Made by a program: the position numbers and the translations under genes. Under the pieces are notes generated by a model. The model saw nothing but the letters and a program-made list of their open reading frames with translations, searched no databases and had not been told where the DNA came from. From an uncultured Porphyromonadaceae bacterium (GTDB lineage: Bacteria > Bacteroidota > Bacteroidia > Bacteroidales > Muribaculaceae), in contig CAMWRB010000109.1 of the NCBI GenBank assembly GCA_947176545.1, forward strand, positions 1-5,256: DNA of 5,256 bases, read 5' to 3'. Below are positions 1-5,256 of this stretch, piece by piece (positions within the stretch are counted from its first letter, which is position 1; every line of letters starts with the position of its first letter).

Positions 1-75
1 GCATATTATAATTCCCATTTGACCAAATTTCCCGGTTCTATTTTTATATCTAAAGAATAACAGTCTGATAATCAT
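1..75 (-). CDS. 5' end of an unidentified gene, possibly a hexapeptide-repeat acyltransferase
   Basis: This is the N-terminal fragment of a gene that continues beyond the left edge. From the first in-frame ATG (75-73) 25 residues are visible, beginning MIIRLLFFRYKNRTGKFG. A GTG two codons earlier (81-79) is an alternative start. The same frame is open further upstream to a TAG at 147-145, inside glf, and that extra stretch also looks protein-like and hydrophobic (DDNQYVLSLFSFIFGLPVP) although it holds no ATG. A hydrophobic run, then an Arg/Lys-rich segment, then a Gly-x-x-Gly region resembles the N-terminus of LbH (left-handed beta-helix) acetyltransferases in glycan loci. That resemblance is from memory and weak, and a small membrane protein is equally possible. 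The ATG overlapping the glf stop (134-132) is in a different frame that closes after 20 codons. Confidence 0.45.
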   Translation of the reverse strand, partial: MIIRLLFFRYKNRTGKFGQMGIIIC

Positions 76-130
76 CGGCACCGGCAGTCCGAAGATAAAG
101 CTAAACAGAGATAAAACGTACTGGTTGTCA

Positions 131-1270
131 TCATACCAATGCAGCTATTTTTTCTAATGTAGCAGCAATAACTTGATGCATATCATAATATTTGTATTCT
201 GCCAGTCGACCGCAGAATATCACCTTCTTTTCAGAGTCCGCGAGAGCTTTATATTTAGCGTAAAGATTGCTGTTCTTGTCATCATTTACCGGATAATAAG
301 GTTCATCGCCCGGTTTCCACTCCTTAGAATATTCACGGGAGATGATAGTCTTGGGATTCGCATACACCTCATTCCCAAATGCCTCGAAATGTTTATGTTC
401 TATTATTCTCGTAAATGGAGTTGTTGCGTCCGTATAATTGACGACTGCGTTACCCTGATAGTTAGAAGAGTCGATAATTTCAGTGTCGAAACTGACAGTT
501 CGATATTGGAGTGTACCAAATTGATAGTCATAGAAACGGTCTATCTCGCCCGTGTATATTATCTTATTTGCCAATCCATCGAGTTCCTGACGATTTTCAA
601 AATAGTCAGTGTTCAGTCTGACTTCAACACCTGAAAGCATTTTTTCTATTAATCGGGTGTATCCTCCGATAGGTATTCCCTGATAGGAATCATTGAAATA
701 ATTATTGTCAAATGTGAGCCGTACAGGCAATCTGCGGATAATGAATGCCGGAAGCTCCGTACATTTACGTCCCCATTGCTTTTCGGTATAATATTTAATC
801 AGTTTTTCATATATGTCATGCCCTATAAGTGTGAGAGCCTGCTCCTCAAGGTTGCGTGGCTCCGTCACACCGTCAGCTTGCATTCTTGAGATAGCCTGCT
901 GTCGTTGCTCGTCAATACGGGCCTGTGCTTCATCCGGTGTCTTGACACCCCACATCTGATAAAATGTATTCATGTTAAAGGGGAGATTATACAGTTTGCC
1001 ATCAGGTGCTTTAGCAACAGGACAATTGGTGTATCTGTTGAAGTCCACGAAAGAGTTGACATAATCCCAGATTTTTTTATCTGATGTATGGAATATGTGA
1101 GCACCGTATCTATGTACGTTGATGCCGTCTACATTCTCAGTATATATATTGCCGGCAGTATGGGCTCTCCTATCAATTACGAGACATTTGTTCCCTTTTT
1201 TTGTCAGTTCATGGGCTGCAGTTGCTCCGGCTAAGCCGGCTCCAACTATTAGGAAATCATATTTTTTCAC
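131..1270 (-). CDS. glf: UDP-galactopyranose mutase
   Basis: This cytoplasmic flavoenzyme interconverts UDP-galactopyranose and UDP-galactofuranose and so supplies the Galf donor for surface glycans. It has 379 residues, normal for the bacterial enzyme. The FAD-binding Rossmann motif is VGAGLAGA (Gly10, Gly12, Gly15) with Asp33-Arg34 closing the second strand. Other Glf landmarks are HRYGAHIFH (53-61), YTEKQWG with Trp166, RLPVR with Arg184 (equivalent to the substrate-binding Arg of characterised enzymes), GEIDRFYDY (241-249), FTRIIEHKHF with Arg288, and the C-terminal CGRLAEYKYYDMHQVI (353-368). The start is a GTG (1270-1268). An in-frame TAA lies five codons upstream with no ATG between, so no earlier ATG exists. 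A 53-base AT-rich gap separates it from the GT2 gene, with no convincing promoter seen. Its TGA overlaps an ATG (132-134) that belongs to a frame closing after 20 codons; see the left-edge gene. The identification is very secure. Confidence 0.97.
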   Translation of the reverse strand: MKKYDFLIVGAGLAGATAAHELTKKGNKCLVIDRRAHTAGNIYTENVDGINVHRYGAHIFHTSDKKIWDYVNSFVDFNRYTNCPVAKAPDGKLYNLPFNMNTFYQMWGVKTPDEAQARIDEQRQQAISRMQADGVTEPRNLEEQALTLIGHDIYEKLIKYYTEKQWGRKCTELPAFIIRRLPVRLTFDNNYFNDSYQGIPIGGYTRLIEKMLSGVEVRLNTDYFENRQELDGLANKIIYTGEIDRFYDYQFGTLQYRTVSFDTEIIDSSNYQGNAVVNYTDATTPFTRIIEHKHFEAFGNEVYANPKTIISREYSKEWKPGDEPYYPVNDDKNSNLYAKYKALADSEKKVIFCGRLAEYKYYDMHQVIAATLEKIAALV

Positions 1271-1323
1271 TTGTACTGATTTTTAATAGAGGTATGTAGA
1301 TATTGTTGTTAATAAATTCGATA
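1271..1323 (-). other. 53-base AT-rich intergenic gap before glf
   Basis: This is the largest gap between genes in the window. I looked for a Bacteroidota-type -7 element (TAnnTTTG) with a TTTG-like -33 element on the coding strand and found neither. There is no GC-rich hairpin followed by a T run. The bases before the GTG are A-rich, which is common at Bacteroidota translation starts. It is best read as an internal operon spacer. Confidence 0.6.
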
Positions 1324-2307
1324 TTAATGCATCCTGAATCCTAATATTTTCATGAATTTCGCTAAATAAAAGAATACAAAGGATGATTTGGAAACACTAC
1401 TCATCAGTCGATGCGGAATTGGCAGATATTGATTATACTCTAAATACAGAGGGTACGATGTGTTCTTGAAGCAATACTCATATTCCTCCTTATACAATGA
1501 ATAATCATTTCTTTGGGCACTCTGTAAAAGATTGTACAGCATTGACCGTACGTATCTGGTTTTGAAAAGCAACTCAATCTCCCGGTCATATACGCCTTCT
1601 TCTTTCAGTTGTTCTTCAGTAATTTCCAGAACTTGATTCATACTCTTAAACATCCGTATATATGAAGACCTTGATGTGCTTCCGATGCGTTCTCGCGAAG
1701 AATATACAATATCAGGAAGAAAGCTTACCTTAGTAGCTTTTGCTGAACTGATAATAGACATCCCCGTATCCTCATTGACCAATCCCTCGATAAAATACAG
1801 ATTATTATCAATGAGAAATTTTCGCTTATATATCTTAGCCCATGGGGATGTATATATATTAGTTACGGTCAATGCTTTTCTTAAAATGTCTTTACCAAGC
1901 GCGGGTTGCTCATCCTTAATTAGGATAGTTGTGTTTTTATCTTCATTGACAAACTCAAATGAGCATTGTACAAAGTCAGCATCGGTTGTTTCAATCTGTC
2001 TGACCATCTTTTCAAGTGCATCATTGGATGTGAGCCAGTCATCGCTGTCTATATAGACGATATAGTCGCCGGTCGCGTCTCTCAGCCCCTTGTTGCGGGC
2101 TGCACTTTGGCCTGCATTCTGCTGAATAATCAATTTGATGTTATCGTGTCTCACACTATATTGACGGACGATGTCCGGTGTGCTGTCGGTCGAACCGTCG
2201 TCTACCACAATGATATTATAGTCGGTATAGCTTTGTGACAGAATAGATTCGAGACATTGACCGATATAATCTTCGACATTGTATGCGGGGATAATAATAT
2301 CTACCAT
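1324..2307 (-). CDS. Glycosyltransferase family 2 (GT-A fold)
   Basis: This 327-residue inverting glycosyltransferase probably adds one sugar to the repeat unit at the cytoplasmic membrane face. The N-terminal GT-A domain is complete: VDIIIPAYN (2-10), VVDDGSTD with Asp36-Asp37 (34-41), NAGQSAARNKG (64-74) and the metal-binding YIDSDD (85-90). PWAKIYKR (155-162) and the acidic pair Glu179-Asp180 (LVNEDTGMS), the likely catalytic-base region, are followed by VYSSRERIGSTSRS, typical of the family's acceptor side. The C-terminal part (about 215-327) is less conserved, with many Tyr/Leu residues and a mildly hydrophobic segment near SSFVFFYLAKFMKILGF that may associate with the membrane. The ATG start is 3 bases after the GT4 stop, giving tight coupling. 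The next gene follows after 53 bases. As the gene next to glf, it is one candidate galactofuranosyltransferase, but that is inferred from position only. Confidence 0.94.
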   Translation of the reverse strand: MVDIIIPAYNVEDYIGQCLESILSQSYTDYNIIVVDDGSTDSTPDIVRQYSVRHDNIKLIIQQNAGQSAARNKGLRDATGDYIVYIDSDDWLTSNDALEKMVRQIETTDADFVQCSFEFVNEDKNTTILIKDEQPALGKDILRKALTVTNIYTSPWAKIYKRKFLIDNNLYFIEGLVNEDTGMSIISSAKATKVSFLPDIVYSSRERIGSTSRSSYIRMFKSMNQVLEITEEQLKEEGVYDREIELLFKTRYVRSMLYNLLQSAQRNDYSLYKEEYEYCFKNTSYPLYLEYNQYLPIPHRLMSSVSKSSFVFFYLAKFMKILGFRMH

Positions 2308-2310
2308 AAT

Positions 2311-3429
2311 CTAATTGTTAAGTAAAGAATGGAATAAATCATTCCAGCGCTTCATAATTTCATCTTTTGAATATTTGCCTGATTCCCGGACAGCTGTGAT
2401 GCTGGCTTGTTTTCGCCACTCTTTATTTTCAGCACAGCGCACGATAGCATCGGCCAATTCAATTACGTTATCCCTCGGTACAAGTATTCCGAAATCCTCT
2501 TTAAGGATATCTGTAGGACCGCATGGACATTTGAATGAAACAATCGGTAAGCCATGACTCATCGCCTCAAGCAATACCAAAGGTAATCCTTCGTATCTTG
2601 AACTCATTACGTAGAATGCACTACGGCGGTATTCATCGGTAATTGATGAAGTAGGGTCATGCAGTGTGATATTTTTAAGCCCGTTTTGCTTGATATAATC
2701 TGAATATTGTGTTTTATCACCCCCTCCAAAAATATTTAATTCCCAATCCGGGATTTGAGGCTGAGCAATTTTCCACGCCTGCAATAGCATGTCAAATCCC
2801 TTCTGATAACTCAAACGTCCAACGGAAATAATCTTTTTAGAATCTTGGGATGCTATATACGCCGGAGGAAGATTGATAAAATTGGGTATAACTTCGATAT
2901 TGGGAAGAGCTCCCCATTGTGTTTTATCCTCATCTGTAAGAACAATAAATCGGTCGTATCTTTTTATTGAAGATTTCCATAAAGATGTTCTGCATTTCTG
3001 AATTATTTTAAGGATAGGATGATTTGTTGATAGTGCCTTCGAATATCGCGAAAAATGGTATTCCAAAAGTTTTTTGCTCCTATCTTTAATCTTATGCAGA
3101 AAATCAAAATCAAAATCCATCAATGAGATACATATATCATAGCCACCGGAGGATAAATGTTCTTTAAGTCTGCGTCGATGTATTCTCTTCAATCGTGCCC
3201 TATGGTATAACCACATTTTAGTCCCGATATAGTCGCAGTAATTAATGGATAAATCAACTAATTTGACTTTCGGTGAAAGAGGAAAAAACACATCGCGATT
3301 CTTTTGGTCTGTTGTTATGATTGTAACATCATATCCATAAATGTCAGCAAGATAGTTTGCTTTCTGAATAAGGATATTTTCCATACCACCGGTATTGAAC
3401 AGACCAGATATGGTATATGCTATTTTCAT
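2311..3429 (-). CDS. Glycosyltransferase family 4, AmsD-like
   Basis: This 372-residue GT-B fold retaining glycosyltransferase is expected to add a sugar from a nucleotide donor to the growing lipid-linked oligosaccharide on the cytoplasmic membrane face. The N-terminal acceptor domain opens with MKIAYTISGLFNTGGMEN, the Gly-rich loop of GT4 enzymes, followed by ANYLADIYGYDVTIITTDQ. That style recalls the AmsD-like GT4 group (from memory, not searched). The donor domain begins near IPNF (181-184) and VGRLSYQKG (203-211), and carries FGGGD (234-238) and the E-x7-E catalytic/donor motif at Glu280 and Glu288 (EGLPLVLLE). CPCGPTDIL (301-309) follows. It starts at ATG inside the ATGA overlap with the polymerase gene and ends 3 bases before the GT2 start. 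Length is normal and the gene looks intact. It includes some of the most AT-rich sequence in the window. Donor sugar and linkage cannot be read from the sequence. Confidence 0.93.
   Translation of the reverse strand: MKIAYTISGLFNTGGMENILIQKANYLADIYGYDVTIITTDQKNRDVFFPLSPKVKLVDLSINYCDYIGTKMWLYHRARLKRIHRRRLKEHLSSGGYDICISLMDFDFDFLHKIKDRSKKLLEYHFSRYSKALSTNHPILKIIQKCRTSLWKSSIKRYDRFIVLTDEDKTQWGALPNIEVIPNFINLPPAYIASQDSKKIISVGRLSYQKGFDMLLQAWKIAQPQIPDWELNIFGGGDKTQYSDYIKQNGLKNITLHDPTSSITDEYRRSAFYVMSSRYEGLPLVLLEAMSHGLPIVSFKCPCGPTDILKEDFGILVPRDNVIELADAIVRCAENKEWRKQASITAVRESGKYSKDEIMKRWNDLFHSLLNN
3100..3117 (-). repeat. Three perfect 6-base tandem units (GATTTT on the coding strand)
   Basis: Three exact copies of a hexamer lie inside the GT4 gene and encode the DFDFDF stretch at residues 105-110. 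The unit is a multiple of three, so a gain or loss would change two residues without shifting the frame. It is very short and may be chance in AT-rich coding sequence. Confidence 0.5.
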
Positions 3430-4529
3430 ATCGTGTTCTTTACGTTATACAAGAGTCCCATCAGCATGGATAGCGTTCCGAAAATCATACAGAGACTGTA
3501 CTTGCCGAATGATATTTCCCGTCTGTCGGTCATTAAGGTCAGACATATGCATATTGGAATCATGGCCATGTATCTTATTCTGTATGCAAATACATTCACA
3601 CCTAACGGTAAGAAAAGTAGCAGTGTGGATATCAATATGATTAACAATGCACATTTAGTGAAGACCTCTTCCATTTTGGATACCGCCAGCCCTTTTGACT
3701 TGCGTTTGAAAATGCTCCGTAGGCAGAAATATACACCTAAATAATATGCGGCGGCTGCCAGAAAATATCTTATTTTACCCAACATAGTGGTTGGGTCATC
3801 CTCCATATTACCCGAAGTATAGGTATATAATTTCGACATCACATACGCATCACCGATTTGATTTTGGGTTAATATAGATATAAATAATTGGGTGATTGCC
3901 AGAGCACCGGCAACTGTAAATATGAGTGATATGAACAGTGTCTTCTTATTCAATGGCACTATAAGAGAGAGCAGTCCGACTCCGATAATAACTGCCATAG
4001 AGTTATGAAAAATAATCGAACAGAACAGGAGGCACAAACCGAATATTTTTTTCACTCCGGGGGGATTCTGCACAAAGAGAGCGATACCGCAATATGCGAA
4101 ACACATACCCAAAGTGGCTCTGGCGTATGCAAATGTGCCTATGAATATAACAAACAGAGTATATAGTGCATGATTGAGATTAGTATCCGTTATTTTAACT
4201 GTCTTACAAAACAAAAATAGAGCGCTACCCCATACCACGACTCTGAATAAAGTATAGTTATAACCGACTATCCATGCTATCAATCCGTACACCGGTTCAA
4301 CATGGAATACCTCTCTTTGTGAATAGTCCTGCACGAGAGCCTCGTAATGGAAGTAATCCGTATCGATAAAATATGTCAGTAGGTATATAAAGGTAGCAAC
4401 GGCCATAAACAGAGTCAGATTGGGATTCGGCTCCCTTCTGATTCTGCGGTTCATATTACCGTTATATCCGATTAGTCCGACAAACAGGTAATACAGCAGG
4501 CAGTATAAGGATTGTAAGAATGTTGGCAC
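3426..4529 (-). CDS. EpsG-type polysaccharide polymerase (Wzy-like), multi-pass membrane protein
   Basis: This is a 367-residue, very hydrophobic protein with roughly ten predicted membrane segments (by eye). It probably polymerises lipid-linked repeat units at the membrane. EpsG-like traits are an N-terminal loop with Asp56, Asp58, Tyr59 and Tyr62 after the second segment, a Glu78-Pro79-Val-Tyr motif opening the next segment, Arg137 in ARATL, Phe174-His175-Asn-Ser before a membrane helix, and Arg317/Arg319-Tyr320 near the C-terminus. The start is a GTG (4529-4527), only 9 bases after the licD TAA and in the same frame. The first internal ATG is Met26, which would remove the first membrane helix, so GTG is preferred. 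The stop overlaps the next gene's start by ATGA, which suggests translational coupling. Polymerases of this kind diverge strongly, so the family is inferred from topology and motifs. An O-antigen ligase-like or other Wzy family is the alternative. Confidence 0.82.
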   Translation of the reverse strand: MPTFLQSLYCLLYYLFVGLIGYNGNMNRRIRREPNPNLTLFMAVATFIYLLTYFIDTDYFHYEALVQDYSQREVFHVEPVYGLIAWIVGYNYTLFRVVVWGSALFLFCKTVKITDTNLNHALYTLFVIFIGTFAYARATLGMCFAYCGIALFVQNPPGVKKIFGLCLLFCSIIFHNSMAVIIGVGLLSLIVPLNKKTLFISLIFTVAGALAITQLFISILTQNQIGDAYVMSKLYTYTSGNMEDDPTTMLGKIRYFLAAAAYYLGVYFCLRSIFKRKSKGLAVSKMEEVFTKCALLIILISTLLLFLPLGVNVFAYRIRYMAMIPICICLTLMTDRREISFGKYSLCMIFGTLSMLMGLLYNVKNTI

Positions 4530-4538
4530 TGCTCTTGT

Positions 4539-5256
4539 TTACTTGTCGTAAGTCTGATATTCAATCTTACGTCCGATAAAGTCACTTCTGAATGGTGATA
4601 CGCCCCGTGTCCAGTTCGGGTCAGGAGTCATATAATTGTCTCCGTACACACCCCTGAGGATAAAATCGTAGTTCTCCGGAATGGGGAGTTCAATAGATTC
4701 GAAAGGTGTGTAGACAAACTTATGTGGTAACGGTATGTCGTGACGGAACAGAGTAGTCGTGCCATATTTCTTGAAGCAATCCTCCCAAGTCACCTCTCCG
4801 TGTATATAGTCGAGAGTGCAGCAGAATGAGCTGCCGGTGGCGGAGTCGGTTACAAAATAGAATATGTCGATGGCGACCCCCTCCTTTTCGTAAGTGTCCT
4901 CCATGCCATTCTCTCCGCCATCTATCAGAAAACGCTGAACGTGACGGAATCCGGCATCGAGCAAAGCCTTATCCATCGCGTCAGAGTAATCCTCGCGCCA
5001 CATTGCTACGTCAATATCAAAGTCATGTTTGATAAATCCCTTTTCGCGGACAGCACCGATTAAGGAACCCCATATCAGGCAGTAGGGAATATCAAGATTT
5101 CTCAGGATGGAGTCAAATTCCCGGAGTATGGTGAGGCCGTTCTTTTGGAAGTTCGCTATTTCCCTTTTTCTTGCCGGCTCGTATATTAATTTACGGTAGA
5201 GTCCTCCCAAGAGTGGGCGTACTCCGGGTATCTTTGTGAAAGGGTGGAAAATCTTT
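4539..5256 (-). CDS. LicD-family phosphotransferase, 5' end outside window
   Basis: LicD proteins (nucleotidyltransferase fold, related to fukutin) transfer a phospho-substituent, classically phosphocholine from CDP-choline, onto cell-surface glycans in the cytoplasm. Numbering from the first in-frame start-like codon (TTG at 5210), the signature Gly48-Ser49 (IWGSLIGAVREKGF) is followed by Asp63-x-Asp65-x-Asp67, the metal-binding triad. A later IDIF block has Asp115, and the C-terminal YGDNYMTP (189-196) is typical of the family. The frame stays open from 5210 to the window edge, adding at least 15 residues (KIFHPFTKIPGVRPL), so TTG is probably not the true start and the gene is 5'-partial. 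At least 238 residues are visible. The second Asp of the usual DDDID run is Phe, but the three alternating Asp remain. No choline kinase or cytidylyltransferase (licA/licC type) is in view, so the transferred group cannot be named. The family call is secure; the substrate is unknown. Confidence 0.9.
   Translation of the reverse strand, partial: KIFHPFTKIPGVRPLLGGLYRKLIYEPARKREIANFQKNGLTILREFDSILRNLDIPYCLIWGSLIGAVREKGFIKHDFDIDVAMWREDYSDAMDKALLDAGFRHVQRFLIDGGENGMEDTYEKEGVAIDIFYFVTDSATGSSFCCTLDYIHGEVTWEDCFKKYGTTTLFRHDIPLPHKFVYTPFESIELPIPENYDFILRGVYGDNYMTPDPNWTRGVSPFRSDFIGRKIEYQTYDK

Noticed and set aside
72..134. Twenty-codon minus-strand frame starting at the ATG that overlaps the glf stop
   Set aside because: It closes quickly and its sequence (MMTTSTFYLCLALSSDCRCR) is not recognisable. 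More likely it is a chance or shifted start than a small gene.
173..634. Plus-strand open frame of 153 codons opposite glf
   Set aside because: It is wholly antisense to a highly conserved UDP-galactopyranose mutase, with no recognisable domain. It is a shadow of the real gene.
1309..1327. Inverted repeat TTAATA/TATTAA with a 7-base loop at the GT2 stop
   Set aside because: The stem is A/T only and six pairs long, with no following T run on the coding strand, so it is too weak for a terminator.
1676..2238. Two plus-strand open frames opposite the GT2 gene
   Set aside because: Both lie inside the conserved GT2 catalytic domain on the other strand and show no family motif.
3445..3654. Minus-strand open frame of 69 codons inside the polymerase gene
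   Set aside because: It is an alternative frame of the membrane protein, with no independent start context or protein-like pattern.
3304..3744. Plus-strand open frames across the GT4/polymerase junction
   Set aside because: They are antisense to two well-supported genes, low in complexity and without motifs.
4715..4722. TAAGTTTG on the minus strand, matching the Bacteroidota -7 consensus
   Set aside because: It lies within the licD coding region and has no matching -33 element at the right distance, so it is probably chance.
4826..5032. Plus-strand open frame of 68 codons, rich in Arg and Pro, opposite licD
   Set aside because: It is antisense to the catalytic core of LicD, and its composition is a by-product of the opposing codons.

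Overview
The window is an internal part of a surface-polysaccharide (capsule, O-antigen or exopolysaccharide) biosynthesis operon. Every supported gene lies on the minus strand, so transcription runs from high to low coordinates. The gene content and protein style suggest Bacteroidota, probably a gut Bacteroidales. The grounds are an AmsD-like GT4, an EpsG-type polymerase and a LicD protein packed around glf, short or overlapping junctions, and no strong Shine-Dalgarno sites. This assignment is inference; there is no rRNA or housekeeping gene to anchor it.

In transcription order the layout is as follows. (1) A LicD-family phosphotransferase has its reading frame open to the right edge, so its start lies outside the window. 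(2) A multi-pass EpsG-type (Wzy-like) polymerase starts at a GTG 9 bases after the licD stop. (3) A GT4 glycosyltransferase overlaps the polymerase by ATGA. (4) A GT2 glycosyltransferase begins 3 bases after the GT4 stop. (5) UDP-galactopyranose mutase (glf) has a GTG start after a 53-base gap, the longest gap in the window. (6) At the left edge is the 5' end of another gene, whose frame overlaps the end of glf but has no ATG until position 75. Its N-terminus faintly resembles hexapeptide-repeat acyltransferases.

Together the genes describe assembly of a repeat unit on a lipid carrier. Glf supplies UDP-galactofuranose, the two glycosyltransferases add sugars on the cytoplasmic face, LicD probably adds a phosphate-linked substituent, and the EpsG/Wzy-type protein polymerises units in the membrane. 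The initiating sugar-phosphate transferase, Wzx flippase, export proteins and regulators are not visible here. Base composition is mosaic: GC is about 52% in part of licD and about 29% in part of the GT4 (hand counts), as is usual in exchangeable glycan loci. I found no RNA gene, insertion sequence, CRISPR array, convincing promoter or terminator. I do not see a clearly new system; the points most worth a second look are the undecided start at the left edge and the pairing of LicD with galactofuranose synthesis.
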